Positions 1 through 7,935 of a DNA stretch of 31,257 bases are shown here, piece by piece. The DNA comes from Pseudomonadota bacterium (GTDB lineage: Bacteria > Pseudomonadota > Alphaproteobacteria > Rhizobiales > Xanthobacteraceae): assembly GCA_023387695.1 (NCBI GenBank), contig JAEWHT010000258.1, forward strand, positions 1 through 31,257, given 5' to 3'. The position numbers and the translations under genes were made by a program. The notes under the pieces were generated by a model. It had not been told where the DNA came from, did not search any database, and worked only from the letters and a program-made list of their open reading frames with translations. How positions within the stretch are numbered: the first letter of the stretch is position 1; the number at the start of each line of letters is the position of its first letter.

Positions 1-60
1 TACAAAGGCAGCGGCGACATTGAGTCCGCCGACAGTTTCGAGTGTCGCTGAGCTAAACTC

Positions 61-1635
61 CTAGCTCTTATCTGCCGTCTTCAACCGGTCCGCCATGCGC
101 TCTGCGAAGGCGACCGTGGTCAAATGGGTATTGGCACGTGGGACTTCCGGCATGATCGAGGCATCGATCACGCGCAAGCCCGTGCACCCGACCACCCGGC
201 ATTCGGGATCGACAACCGAACGCTCATCATCCGGCGCGCCCATCCTGCAGGTGCCGCTTGCATGCTGGGCGTCGCTGCATTCGGCAAATAGCCAGTCGTC
301 CAGTTCTACATCGCTGAGCGGCGCGTCCATCGAGCGTCCGCTAGCACCATAGTCGACGCGGTGAGCAATATCGGTCACCGCGGGCTGCAGACAGATATCG
401 CGCAGGCGGCGGACGCCGTCGCGCATGCGCACGAGATCGCGGGCGTCGGAAAGCATGCGTTCCTCGACCGCGGGATCGACCTCGGGATCGGTCGAGACGA
501 TGCGGACGTGGCCCTGGCTGAAAGCCTGATAGACGGAAACGGCAATGCGTCCCAGCGTGACTTCGGTCATCGATTGCTGAGATCGGGCAAGATTGCCCGC
601 GATCATAATCATGTCGTTGTCGCCGGCGCCGGCGAGACCGGATGCATAGCGCAGGCAGCAATTGGTGTGCCGGTGCATTGGCGTGCTGACCTGGCTGCCT
701 TCGCGCAAATGCAGCAACGCGTTGACGATCGGATGATCCAGCAAATTCTCGCCCACCGGCAAGTCCGCGCGGATGGGAATGCCGAGCCTCTCCAACACGG
801 CTGCGGGCCCAATGCCGGAGCGCTGCAGGATGGCCGGCGAATGGATAGCGCCCGCGCAGAGAATAACGTCACGTGTCGCGCGGGGCGTATAGGATCGGCC
901 GTTTGCGCGAACCAGTACGCCATTGGCGTGCAGCCGATTGCCCTCGAAGGTGATGGTGTCGACCAGGGCGTGACCGACAATGTCGAGATTGGCGCGACCG
1001 CGCGCCGGCTCCAGGTAGCCGTCATTGGTGGAGATGCGTAGGCCCGCTTCGCTGTTGATGGCATAGGGCGAGACGCCGGTACCCGTCGGAGCGTTGTGAT
1101 CCTCACACCAGCCATAGCCGAGACCGAGCGCCGATGCGCGCAGCGCGCGGTCGACATTGCCCCAATCGGGGATCGGCGCGCGATAGACCGGGATCGGACC
1201 ACGATCACCGTGATAGGAGGCGTCTGGAAAATTCTTGTCCGTCTCGAGCTTGCAGAAATAGGGCAGAAGCTCGTCCCACGACCAGCCCGTGCAGCCAGCT
1301 GCCGCCCAGCGGTCGATGTCGTCAGGAATGGCACGGATCGCGATCTGGCCATTGATGGTCGAACTGCCGCCCATGGCCCGGCCGCGCCAGAGCAGCACCG
1401 GCTGCTGCCGTTCCGTGCGCCGCGCCAGCAACTTCGGCCAGCGGAAGTCGTCGTCACCGATCGCGCGCATCGGATTGGGGATGCGGATATGTTCCGGCGT
1501 GGTCGCGGTACGCAGGTCTTGCCCAGCCTCCAGCAGCAACACGCGATGCGACGGGTCTTCGCTGAGGCGCGCTGCGAGCGTCGCTCCGGCGGAACCTCCG
1601 CCGATGATGATCGTATCGTATTCCTGTCCAATCAC
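61..1635 (-). CDS. GMC-family FAD-dependent oxidoreductase (choline dehydrogenase/alcohol dehydrogenase type)
   Basis: Predicted flavoprotein that oxidises an alcohol or sugar hydroxyl using FAD. The N-terminus has the GGGSAGATLAARLSE dinucleotide-binding motif followed by LLLEAG. The GMC signature region around RGRAMGGSSTING is present. Near the C-terminus are HASGTCRMG and a late ANTH, which supply the catalytic His pair of the family. The length of about 524 aa is normal. A GTG start at 1635 is chosen because AAGGAG (1651-1646) lies 10 nt upstream; a TTG at 1662 would add nine residues but has no ribosome site. It is the last gene of the leftward transporter operon, 40 bp after the MalG-type permease. 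This suggests that it acts on the imported sugar or a derivative. No signal peptide is seen, so a cytoplasmic role is likely. The substrate cannot be read from sequence. Confidence 0.9.
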   Translation of the reverse strand: MIGQEYDTIIIGGGSAGATLAARLSEDPSHRVLLLEAGQDLRTATTPEHIRIPNPMRAIGDDDFRWPKLLARRTERQQPVLLWRGRAMGGSSTINGQIAIRAIPDDIDRWAAAGCTGWSWDELLPYFCKLETDKNFPDASYHGDRGPIPVYRAPIPDWGNVDRALRASALGLGYGWCEDHNAPTGTGVSPYAINSEAGLRISTNDGYLEPARGRANLDIVGHALVDTITFEGNRLHANGVLVRANGRSYTPRATRDVILCAGAIHSPAILQRSGIGPAAVLERLGIPIRADLPVGENLLDHPIVNALLHLREGSQVSTPMHRHTNCCLRYASGLAGAGDNDMIMIAGNLARSQQSMTEVTLGRIAVSVYQAFSQGHVRIVSTDPEVDPAVEERMLSDARDLVRMRDGVRRLRDICLQPAVTDIAHRVDYGASGRSMDAPLSDVELDDWLFAECSDAQHASGTCRMGAPDDERSVVDPECRVVGCTGLRVIDASIMPEVPRANTHLTTVAFAERMADRLKTADKS

Positions 1636-1675
1636 GTCCTGTGCGCTCCTTCGATCGCTCAACGGGACGCGGCGA

Positions 1676-2533
1676 TCATTCCTTCAGACCAGTTCCGGCG
1701 ACGCCGCGCACGAAGTTTCGGCGCATCAGCGAGAAGAACAGCGCGCTGGGCACGAGGGCGAGCGCCGCAGCCGCGCTGAGATGACCGATATCCACGGTGA
1801 AGCCGGTCTGAAACAGCGCGAGCCCGACTTCGAGCGTATACGTATCCTTATTGGTCGTCACGACGAGCGGCCATGCGAATGACGTCCAGGCCTGAAAGAA
1901 GGCCAGCACGGCGAGCGCGCCCAGCGGCCCCCGCATCAGCGGCAGCACGATCCGCAAGAAGATCCAGCCCTCGCCCGCCCCATCTACCCGCGCGGCTTCC
2001 AGAAGCTCGTCGGGGATCGACGTCGTCACATATTGCCGGACCAGGAAGATGCCGAAGCTCATCACGAGATAGCCAACCAGGAGGCCGGGCAGCGTGTTCA
2101 GCAATCCCGCCGCCTGAACATTCAAATAGAGCGGGATCATGTAGACCTCGAAGGGAACGACCGACGTCGCGATGATGATACCGAAGACGGCCGGAAACCA
2201 CTTCAGATCAAACTTGCCGAGCACGTAACCGGCGATGGCCGAGGTGGAGACGATGCTGGCCGTCGAGAGCGCTGCGAAGATCAGCGTATTGCCGATCCAA
2301 CGCAGCAGCGGCGTTTCATGCAGCACACCGAGGATGTTCTCCAACGTCGGCTGGTTCGGAATGATCGTCGGCGGCCAAGCCAGCAGTTCCGGCGGCGTCT
2401 TGAATGCGTTGCTGACCAGGAACACCAGCGGCAGCAGCATCATGAAGCCGACGGCAAACAGCACGACGTCGGTCGCGAGGCCGGCAGGCGTGTTGCGATC
2501 GATATCGCTGGACGGATGATCTGGATCGCTCAT
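1676..2533 (-). CDS. Sugar ABC transporter permease, MalG/UgpE type
   Basis: Inner-membrane permease of a carbohydrate (CUT1) ABC importer, 285 aa with about six hydrophobic segments. The cytoplasmic EAA loop that docks on the ATPase is at residues 179-200 (EAARVDGAGEGW). This C-terminal position, and the motif near residues 40-55 (SNAFKTPPEL), are typical of MalG-like subunits. The ATG at 2533 overlaps the stop of the upstream permease by four bases (ATGA), so translation is coupled. An in-frame reading open further upstream is only an overlap with the neighbouring gene. It works with the permease at 2530-3417 and the binding protein at 3453-4736. No ATPase gene accompanies them. Confidence 0.95.
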   Translation of the reverse strand: MSDPDHPSSDIDRNTPAGLATDVVLFAVGFMMLLPLVFLVSNAFKTPPELLAWPPTIIPNQPTLENILGVLHETPLLRWIGNTLIFAALSTASIVSTSAIAGYVLGKFDLKWFPAVFGIIIATSVVPFEVYMIPLYLNVQAAGLLNTLPGLLVGYLVMSFGIFLVRQYVTTSIPDELLEAARVDGAGEGWIFLRIVLPLMRGPLGALAVLAFFQAWTSFAWPLVVTTNKDTYTLEVGLALFQTGFTVDIGHLSAAAALALVPSALFFSLMRRNFVRGVAGTGLKE

Positions 2534-3417
2534 GCGCGGCTCCGATCCCGAAACAGCCTGAACTGCGCGCCGGTCAGGACGAGCACGATCACGAGCAGCA
2601 CCACGGCTTCGGCCGCGGCATAGCCGACGCGATAGTTTCGAAAGCTGTTTTCGAGCATGTCGAGGACAAGCACGCGAACCAGATGTCCCGGCGCACCCTG
2701 CACGTCCGAGGCCAAGACGAAGGCCTGCGCATAGATGTTGTACGACGAGATCAGGGTGATAACCGACACGTACAGCATCACCGGCTTCAACAGTGGAATT
2801 GCAACATAGCGGAAAGCCTGAAACGCGGATGCACCATCGAGGCGCGCCGCCTCGTAAAGCGCTTCCGGGACGTTCTTCAAACCGACGAGAAAAATCAGGA
2901 CGGCGTAACCGATCGCCTGCCAAGAGCACAGGACGATCAGGCACACGATCGACAGAACGGGATCGAACAACCAGGATTGCGCCGGGATTCCAAACCACCC
3001 GATGAAGGCGTTGAGCGGCCCGAGCCGCGCATCGAAAATCCATTTCCAGGCCATCGCGGCCGGCACCAGTGACACCACGTGCGGCAGGAAGATCGAGGTC
3101 TCGTAGAACCCGCTGCGCCGCAGCCCCTGCCGGCTGTTGATCAACGCGGCGAGCCCGAGCCCCACTGGGATGGTGATGAGTAGGACGCCGAAGGCAACGA
3201 CGGTGGTATTGAAGATCGCTTCGAGAAACAGCGGATCGCTCATCAGCTCGACAAAGTTGTCCAGCCCGACGAACGGCTTCCGCCGCGAGATGATGTTCCA
3301 CTTGAACAGGCTCAGACGCAGCGTCTCGGCGATCGGATAGACGCGCAGGCAAGCATAGAGGCCGAGGACCGGGAGCAACGCCAGAACCGGAAACAGCCAT
3401 TTCGGCTTGCTACGCAT
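2530..3417 (-). CDS. Sugar ABC transporter permease, MalF/UgpA type
   Basis: Inner-membrane permease subunit, 295 aa, with a short cytoplasmic N-terminus (MRSKPKW) and six predicted membrane spans. The EAA loop lies at residues 189-210 (EAARLDGASAFQAF). The start at 3417 is preceded by GGGAG at good spacing. It is the first of two permeases, and its stop codon overlaps the start of the second one. The gene follows the binding-protein gene by 35 bp in one leftward operon. Family membership is certain from the EAA motif and pairing. The transported sugar is unknown, but the co-regulated NagA/NagB-like enzymes point to an amino sugar or a glycoside of one. Confidence 0.95.
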   Translation of the reverse strand: MRSKPKWLFPVLALLPVLGLYACLRVYPIAETLRLSLFKWNIISRRKPFVGLDNFVELMSDPLFLEAIFNTTVVAFGVLLITIPVGLGLAALINSRQGLRRSGFYETSIFLPHVVSLVPAAMAWKWIFDARLGPLNAFIGWFGIPAQSWLFDPVLSIVCLIVLCSWQAIGYAVLIFLVGLKNVPEALYEAARLDGASAFQAFRYVAIPLLKPVMLYVSVITLISSYNIYAQAFVLASDVQGAPGHLVRVLVLDMLENSFRNYRVGYAAAEAVVLLVIVLVLTGAQFRLFRDRSRA

Positions 3418-3452
3418 GGAGTCTCCCGGCGGCCGCCGTTAGCGTTGGGATC

Positions 3453-4736
3453 TTACTTGGCCAGCAGATCTTCCCGGGCAAGGATCTTGTCGCTTTCTTC
3501 AGCTGCAGACTTCAAGAAGGCGTCGACGGCGGCATCGTTTCCGACCAGCGATTTGTCGGTGAAGGCCTTCTCGAGCCGCGCAGCAAGCCGGGTCAGGATT
3601 TCGCTGGCCGGGCTGATCGCCGGCACCGTGAAGAAGACGTGGTCGGCGGGCGTGTTCACGAAAGCGCCGAGCTGCGGAATCTTGCTGATGACCGCTGAGT
3701 AGTCGAGCCCTTTGCGGTTCGGCACCCACGCGGTGTTCTCGACCAGCCACAGCAAATTCTCGGGCTCATTCGCCTTCTGAACGAAATCCCAGGCGATCTG
3801 GCTCTTCGGCCCCTTGTTGGGAACGTAGAGGTCCACGGGGACCATCAGCGTTCCCTTCGGCAGCGGCGCCGTCGCATATTTGAGGCCAGGCGCCTTCTTG
3901 GCGACGTCGCCGATCACCCAGGACTCCCGGATGAACATTGCGGTCTGGCCGAGCTCAAAGGCCTCGGCGTCCGCCTTCATCTCGGGCGAGACCGTGCGAT
4001 AGTTCACGACGTTGTCGAGATACAGCTTGAGCGCATTGCGGCCGGCTTCGCTTGCATAGGCCGCGCGCCACTTGCCGCCCTTCTCCTCCAGCAATGTTCC
4101 GCCGAAATTATAGAGAATGGTCCAGTACTTCTCTGCGATACCGGAGCCACCGCCGCTGAGACGCAGGCTCCAGCCGCTGACCGTCGGCGCACCGGATGCG
4201 TCGCGCTGAACGAGCTTCTGCGCATAGGCAGTGTACTCCGCCATCGTCTTCGGCGGCGCAGTGAGACCGGCCTTGGCAAACATATCGGTGTTGTAGAACA
4301 GCGCGCCCTGCCCCTGGAACAACGGCACACCGTAGATCTTGCCATCGTACGACGCGGTCTTGACGCGCGTCATGTCGTAATTGGCTTTGACGAAATCGAC
4401 GATCGAAGCCGGGGGCTCCGGAATCAGGCCTGCCTCCAGATAGCGGGCAGCTTCGACCTCCATCTCGATGACGTCGCCGGCAGCGCCTGAAGGAAGCGAC
4501 AGCGCCAGCCGCTTCTCGTGCTCGCGCAAGGCGATGGCCTCGACGCTGATCTCGAGATCGGGGTACTTCGCCTTCAGCTGGTCGCCAACGCGCTTGTAGA
4601 ACGGGGCAAGGTCAGGCCACCCGCTCCAGATGGTCAGCTTCTCGGCAGACGCCGGCGAGGCCAGCATTGGCAGGGTGGCAGCCACAGCCAGCAACCGGGC
4701 CGCCGACAGCCAGAAGGATTTTGCAATGAAGGCCAT
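3453..4736 (-). CDS. Extracellular sugar-binding protein of ABC transporter (SBP family 1)
   Basis: Periplasmic solute-binding lipid-free protein, 427 aa, that captures the sugar for the two permeases downstream. The signal peptide covers about residues 1-31 (MAFIAKSFWL, ending ASPASA) and the mature protein starts near EKLTIWSGW. Later motifs such as YGVPLFQGQGALFYN and WVPNRKG are typical of the maltose/multiple-sugar family 1 fold. The ATG at 4736 is chosen over a start 45 bp upstream because GGGAG sits 7 nt before it and the signal peptide starts there. The promoter with an embedded LacI operator lies directly upstream (4772-4800). It is the first gene of the transporter operon and is probably induced by the sugar through the regulator at 4842-5870. 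Confidence 0.95.
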   Translation of the reverse strand: MAFIAKSFWLSAARLLAVAATLPMLASPASAEKLTIWSGWPDLAPFYKRVGDQLKAKYPDLEISVEAIALREHEKRLALSLPSGAAGDVIEMEVEAARYLEAGLIPEPPASIVDFVKANYDMTRVKTASYDGKIYGVPLFQGQGALFYNTDMFAKAGLTAPPKTMAEYTAYAQKLVQRDASGAPTVSGWSLRLSGGGSGIAEKYWTILYNFGGTLLEEKGGKWRAAYASEAGRNALKLYLDNVVNYRTVSPEMKADAEAFELGQTAMFIRESWVIGDVAKKAPGLKYATAPLPKGTLMVPVDLYVPNKGPKSQIAWDFVQKANEPENLLWLVENTAWVPNRKGLDYSAVISKIPQLGAFVNTPADHVFFTVPAISPASEILTRLAARLEKAFTDKSLVGNDAAVDAFLKSAAEESDKILAREDLLAK

Positions 4737-4771
4737 GTCCCCGCTCCCAGAACTTTCCAAATCCTGACTAA

Positions 4772-4800
4772 AAGCTGTCATGCAACCGGTTGCGTGTCAA
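4772..4800 (-). promoter_or_regulatory. Promoter with embedded LacI operator for the transporter operon
   Basis: On the minus strand a perfect -35 box TTGACA (4800-4795) is followed by a 17-nt spacer and a weak -10 CAGCTT (4777-4772). The spacer contains GCAACCGGTTGC, a perfect 12-bp palindrome at 4782-4793 with the central CG typical of LacI-family operators. A repressor here would block RNA polymerase directly. The element is 24/29 identical to the one at 5938-5966. The start codon of the binding protein is 36 nt downstream. Confidence 0.8.
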
Positions 4801-4841
4801 TTGCGATCCGTTGCCGCTTTCAGAGGCTTGTGACCAAATCG

Positions 4842-5870
4842 TCAGCGGCCTTTGCGTTTAGCGGGCGCCGGACCCGTGCTCGCGCGAACGACGAGATGAG
4901 AGTTCAGCTTGTGGCGGATCTCCCCAGATGCGCCGCCATTCATCTGGCTGAGCAGGAGGCCGACCGCGACGTCGCCTGCGTCGGCGCAGCGCGCCGACAC
5001 CGTCGTGAGTGGCGGATACGTGGTCTCTCCAAGCACATCATCGCAGCCGACCACGCTGAATGATTTGGGCACATCGACGTCGAGGGCGGCAAGCCCTGCC
5101 AGCAGGCCCTGGGCAACGAGATCGTCGAACGCGATCGCGGCCGTCACCCCGCTGGCGACGATCGGCGCGGCTGCGAGACGGCCGGTGTCGTAGGATGGCG
5201 GGCGCGCCGGAATGGCGATCACCTTGAGCCCGCGTTTCGCCGCTTCTTTCCGGACCGCATTGCGCCGCTGCTGGTTGGACCATGACGTCGTGGGGCCGCT
5301 GACATAGGCGATGTGCCGATGCCCAAGCTCAGCCAGATGCGCGATCGCCGCTTCAACGCCCGGCGCAGTATCGATCAATACCCGCGTAATTCCCTCGATA
5401 TCGCGGTTGATGAGCACCAGCGGCCGGCGCGCTGCATAGATCCGGATTTGCGCTTCGTCCAGCCGCGATGAGGCGAGAACGATCCCCTCGACCTGGCCGA
5501 TGAAGCGACCGAGCAGCAATTCCTCACGGGCAGGATCCTCGTCCGAGTTACCGAGAAAGACGCAGAGTCCTGCCTTGTCGGCATGAAGCTGGGCGGCCCG
5601 GATCAAAGGCGGAAAGAACGGGTTCGCGACATCGGAGACGATCAGCGCGACGTTGCCGTGCCGGCCGGTTGAGAGCGCGCGAGCGACCTGGTTGGGGACA
5701 TAGCCGAGCTTGTCAGCCACCGCCTTGACGCGCCGGACGGTCTCCTCGCTCAGCATCCCCGGTCGCGTGAAGGCGCGCGAGACGGTCGCGCGCGAGACCC
5801 CGGAGAGCTTCGCGACCTGGCTTATGGTCGGCGCGGTCTCTGAGCGCTGCTCCCTGCCGTCGCGTTTCAC
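4842..5870 (-). CDS. LacI-family transcriptional regulator of the region A sugar regulon
   Basis: DNA-binding regulator, 342 aa. The helix-turn-helix covers about residues 16-35 (ISQVAKLSGVSRATVSRAF), followed by the hinge helix near residues 58-70 (VPNQVARALSTGR) and a periplasmic-binding-protein-like sensor domain. The start is GTG at 5870, with AGGAG 9 nt upstream. The gene lies between the transporter operon (same strand, downstream) and the enzyme operon (divergent). Near-identical LacI-type palindromes sit in the promoters of both. It is therefore very likely the repressor of both operons and perhaps of itself. The ligand is probably the imported sugar or a phosphorylated intermediate; this is inferred, not visible. 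Confidence 0.93.
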   Translation of the reverse strand: MKRDGREQRSETAPTISQVAKLSGVSRATVSRAFTRPGMLSEETVRRVKAVADKLGYVPNQVARALSTGRHGNVALIVSDVANPFFPPLIRAAQLHADKAGLCVFLGNSDEDPAREELLLGRFIGQVEGIVLASSRLDEAQIRIYAARRPLVLINRDIEGITRVLIDTAPGVEAAIAHLAELGHRHIAYVSGPTTSWSNQQRRNAVRKEAAKRGLKVIAIPARPPSYDTGRLAAAPIVASGVTAAIAFDDLVAQGLLAGLAALDVDVPKSFSVVGCDDVLGETTYPPLTTVSARCADAGDVAVGLLLSQMNGGASGEIRHKLNSHLVVRASTGPAPAKRKGR

Positions 5871-5937
5871 CCGGGACGTCTCCTAATGCGGGATCTCGGA
5901 AACTACACATGCCTTGAATCGCCGGCGGGGCGCAAGC

Positions 5938-5966
5938 TTGACATGCAACCGATTGCATTACATCCT
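5938..5966 (+). promoter_or_regulatory. Promoter with embedded LacI operator for the nagBA-like operon
   Basis: TTGACA at 5938-5943, a 17-nt spacer, then a weak -10 CATCCT at 5961-5966. The spacer holds most of the operator ATGCAACCGATTGCAT (5943-5958), a palindrome with a single central mismatch pair. Layout and sequence closely match the transporter promoter at 4772-4800, so both are predicted targets of the same LacI protein. The operator also lies in the divergent region upstream of that regulator, which would permit autoregulation. Confidence 0.8.
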
Positions 5967-6004
5967 TGATCCCGCGGAGTGACAGGTCCCGACGAGAACC
6001 ACGG

Positions 6005-6781
6005 ATGAGCATGATGGCTTCGGGCGCTCCAGAGATTGCGATATCAGAGACGCGGGTTGCGATGGGCCGGGCTGCGGCACACGATATCGCTGCTGCCCTA
6101 CGCGTTCGCCTCGCGCGGCAAGATAATGTGAGGATGGTATTCGCGGCAGCTCCGAGCCAGGCAGAGATGCTGGATGCGCTAACGAGAGAGCGCGATATCG
6201 ATTGGCGCCGCGTCACCGCTTTTCACATGGACGAATATCTTGGACTTCCCGCACTTGCCCCCGAGCGCTTTGGCGCTTGGCTGACCAACCATTTCTTCTC
6301 GCGCGTTCCCTTGGGCACCGTCCATTTGATCGGACAAGAGCCGGATGCTGACCGCGAAGCAGCCCGTTATGCGGCGCTTCTCGCAGACGCGCCCATCGAC
6401 ATCGTGTGCCTCGGTATCGGCGTCAACGGGCACCTGGCGTTCAACGATCCACCCGTCGCGGATTTGCACGACCCCAAGCAGGTCAAGATCGTCGAGCTCG
6501 ATGCGATCTGTCGGCAGCAGCAGGTTGACGACAAGTGCTTTGCGACGCTGGGCGACGTTCCGACCCACGCGATTACGTTGACGATCCCCCGGTTGCTGGA
6601 CGCCCATCAGCTCTTTTGCGTGGTACCTGGTGCTGCCAAGCGCGCCGCCGTCGAACAATCCCTGTACGGTTCCATCGGCGCGGCCTGCCCCGCCAGCGCA
6701 TTACGGACGCATCCGCGATGCACGCTGTATCTCGACCGGGATTCCGCACCGCCACGACTGCAAGCGCCGGCGCGCACATGA
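6005..6781 (+). CDS. nagB: Glucosamine-6-phosphate deaminase/isomerase family protein (NagB-like)
   Basis: Member of the NagB/6-phosphogluconolactonase fold; NagB converts glucosamine-6-phosphate to fructose-6-phosphate plus ammonia. The 258-aa product carries FHMDEYLGL (D76, equivalent to the general base) and GIGVNGHLAFNDP at residues 137-149. His143 of the catalytic ring-opening motif is kept, but the E. coli Asp141 and Glu148 positions are Asn and Asp. Such substitutions occur in NagB relatives, so activity may be preserved or altered. The ATG at 6005 is preferred; an in-frame TTG at 5966 overlaps the promoter. The stop overlaps the next gene start (ATGA), so the two are translationally coupled. 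It is the first gene of the LacI-controlled rightward operon. Confidence 0.85.
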   Translation: MSMMASGAPEIAISETRVAMGRAAAHDIAAALRVRLARQDNVRMVFAAAPSQAEMLDALTRERDIDWRRVTAFHMDEYLGLPALAPERFGAWLTNHFFSRVPLGTVHLIGQEPDADREAARYAALLADAPIDIVCLGIGVNGHLAFNDPPVADLHDPKQVKIVELDAICRQQQVDDKCFATLGDVPTHAITLTIPRLLDAHQLFCVVPGAAKRAAVEQSLYGSIGAACPASALRTHPRCTLYLDRDSAPPRLQAPART

Positions 6782-7926
6782 GCAAGACGACGACATCCGT
6801 CTCGGGCCGCGATCCGGAGACCGGTCAACCTCACACGATCACAATTGCCGATGGCCGCTTCTCGGACATCGCTCCCGGCGGTGCTGATGACGGGCATTGG
6901 CTGTCGCTCGGGCTGTTCGATCTGCAATTGAACGGCTTCCGCGGCCACGACCTCAATGGCGGCACCGATGCCAAGACGGTTCGCGATCTCGCCCTCGCCG
7001 TCCATGGCAGTGGCGTATCGCGCTTTGCGCCGACGCTGATCACGGCTTCCCGCGCTGCGCTCATCGATGCCTTGAAGGCGATCGCACGGGCGCGCGACAG
7101 CGATCCGCTGGTCAAGCACGCGATCCCCTTCATCCATGTCGAGGGACCCCATATAGCGCCGGAGGACGGTCCTCGCGGCGCGCACCCGGCCGAACAGGTC
7201 AGGCCGCCCGACCTCGATGAGTTCGACGCCTGGCAAGCCGCCTGCGGAAACCTCGTCGGCCTCGTGACGATGTCGCCGCACTGGCCGCAGACATCAGCCT
7301 ATGTGCGCGGGCTTCGCGCACGCGGCGTTCATGTTGCACTTGGCCATACCAACGCCACCACAGCTGAGATCTCGGCCGCAGTCGGAGCCGGCGCCATCTT
7401 GTCAACGCATCTCGGAAACGGCATCGCGGCCCAGCTGCCGCGACATCCGAATCCGATCTGGACACAATTGGCGGAGGACAGGCTTTGGGCGAGCTTCATC
7501 GCCGATGGCCACCACCTTCCGTCCGAGACCTTCAAGGCGATGCTGCGCGCAAAGGGCCTCCAACGATCGATGCTGGTGTCGGATGCCGTCGCCCTCGCGG
7601 GCTTTCCGCCTGACATCTACGACATGCCCGTCGGTGGACGCGTCGAGCTGAAGGCGAATGGCCGACTGGAAGTCGTGGGCACACCGTTTCTGGCGGGAGC
7701 AGCAGCCAGCCTGCCGTTCGGGATCGCGACGGCGAAACGAATGGCCGGATTGACTCTGACCGAGGCATTGCGGCTGGCGACGATTAATCCGCGCGCACCA
7801 TTCGGCCTGCCAGCTCTCACAGCCGGAGCGCCCGCGGATCTGCTTCGATTTCGTCTCGGCGATGACGGATCCATCATCCCAGAGACCACCTATGTTGCCG
7901 GTCAGCCCTTTCCGGCCAAGCCTTGA
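6778..7926 (+). CDS. nagA: N-acetylglucosamine-6-phosphate deacetylase family amidohydrolase (NagA-like)
   Basis: Predicted metal-dependent deacetylase that removes acetate from an N-acetylated amino sugar, classically GlcNAc-6-phosphate, feeding NagB. The 382-aa protein has the expected ligands: E122 in HVEGPHIAP, H190 in LGHTNA, H211 in STHLGNG, H245/H246 in IADGHHLP and D269 in VSDAV. The segment after H211 reads HLGNGI and then LPRHPNPIW, where E. coli NagA has HLFNAM and a different loop. That loop contributes to sugar-phosphate binding, so the substrate may not be plain GlcNAc-6-phosphate. The start ATG overlaps the nagB-like stop. No sugar kinase is encoded nearby. Confidence 0.88.
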   Translation: MSKTTTSVSGRDPETGQPHTITIADGRFSDIAPGGADDGHWLSLGLFDLQLNGFRGHDLNGGTDAKTVRDLALAVHGSGVSRFAPTLITASRAALIDALKAIARARDSDPLVKHAIPFIHVEGPHIAPEDGPRGAHPAEQVRPPDLDEFDAWQAACGNLVGLVTMSPHWPQTSAYVRGLRARGVHVALGHTNATTAEISAAVGAGAILSTHLGNGIAAQLPRHPNPIWTQLAEDRLWASFIADGHHLPSETFKAMLRAKGLQRSMLVSDAVALAGFPPDIYDMPVGGRVELKANGRLEVVGTPFLAGAAASLPFGIATAKRMAGLTLTEALRLATINPRAPFGLPALTAGAPADLLRFRLGDDGSIIPETTYVAGQPFPAKP

Positions 7927-7935
7927 GGAATTGAG

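Noticed and set aside
1..60. Possible start of another leftward gene after the GMC gene (ATG at 20-18 on the minus strand)
   Set aside because: Only six codons are inside the window and no clear ribosome site is seen, so it cannot be supported.
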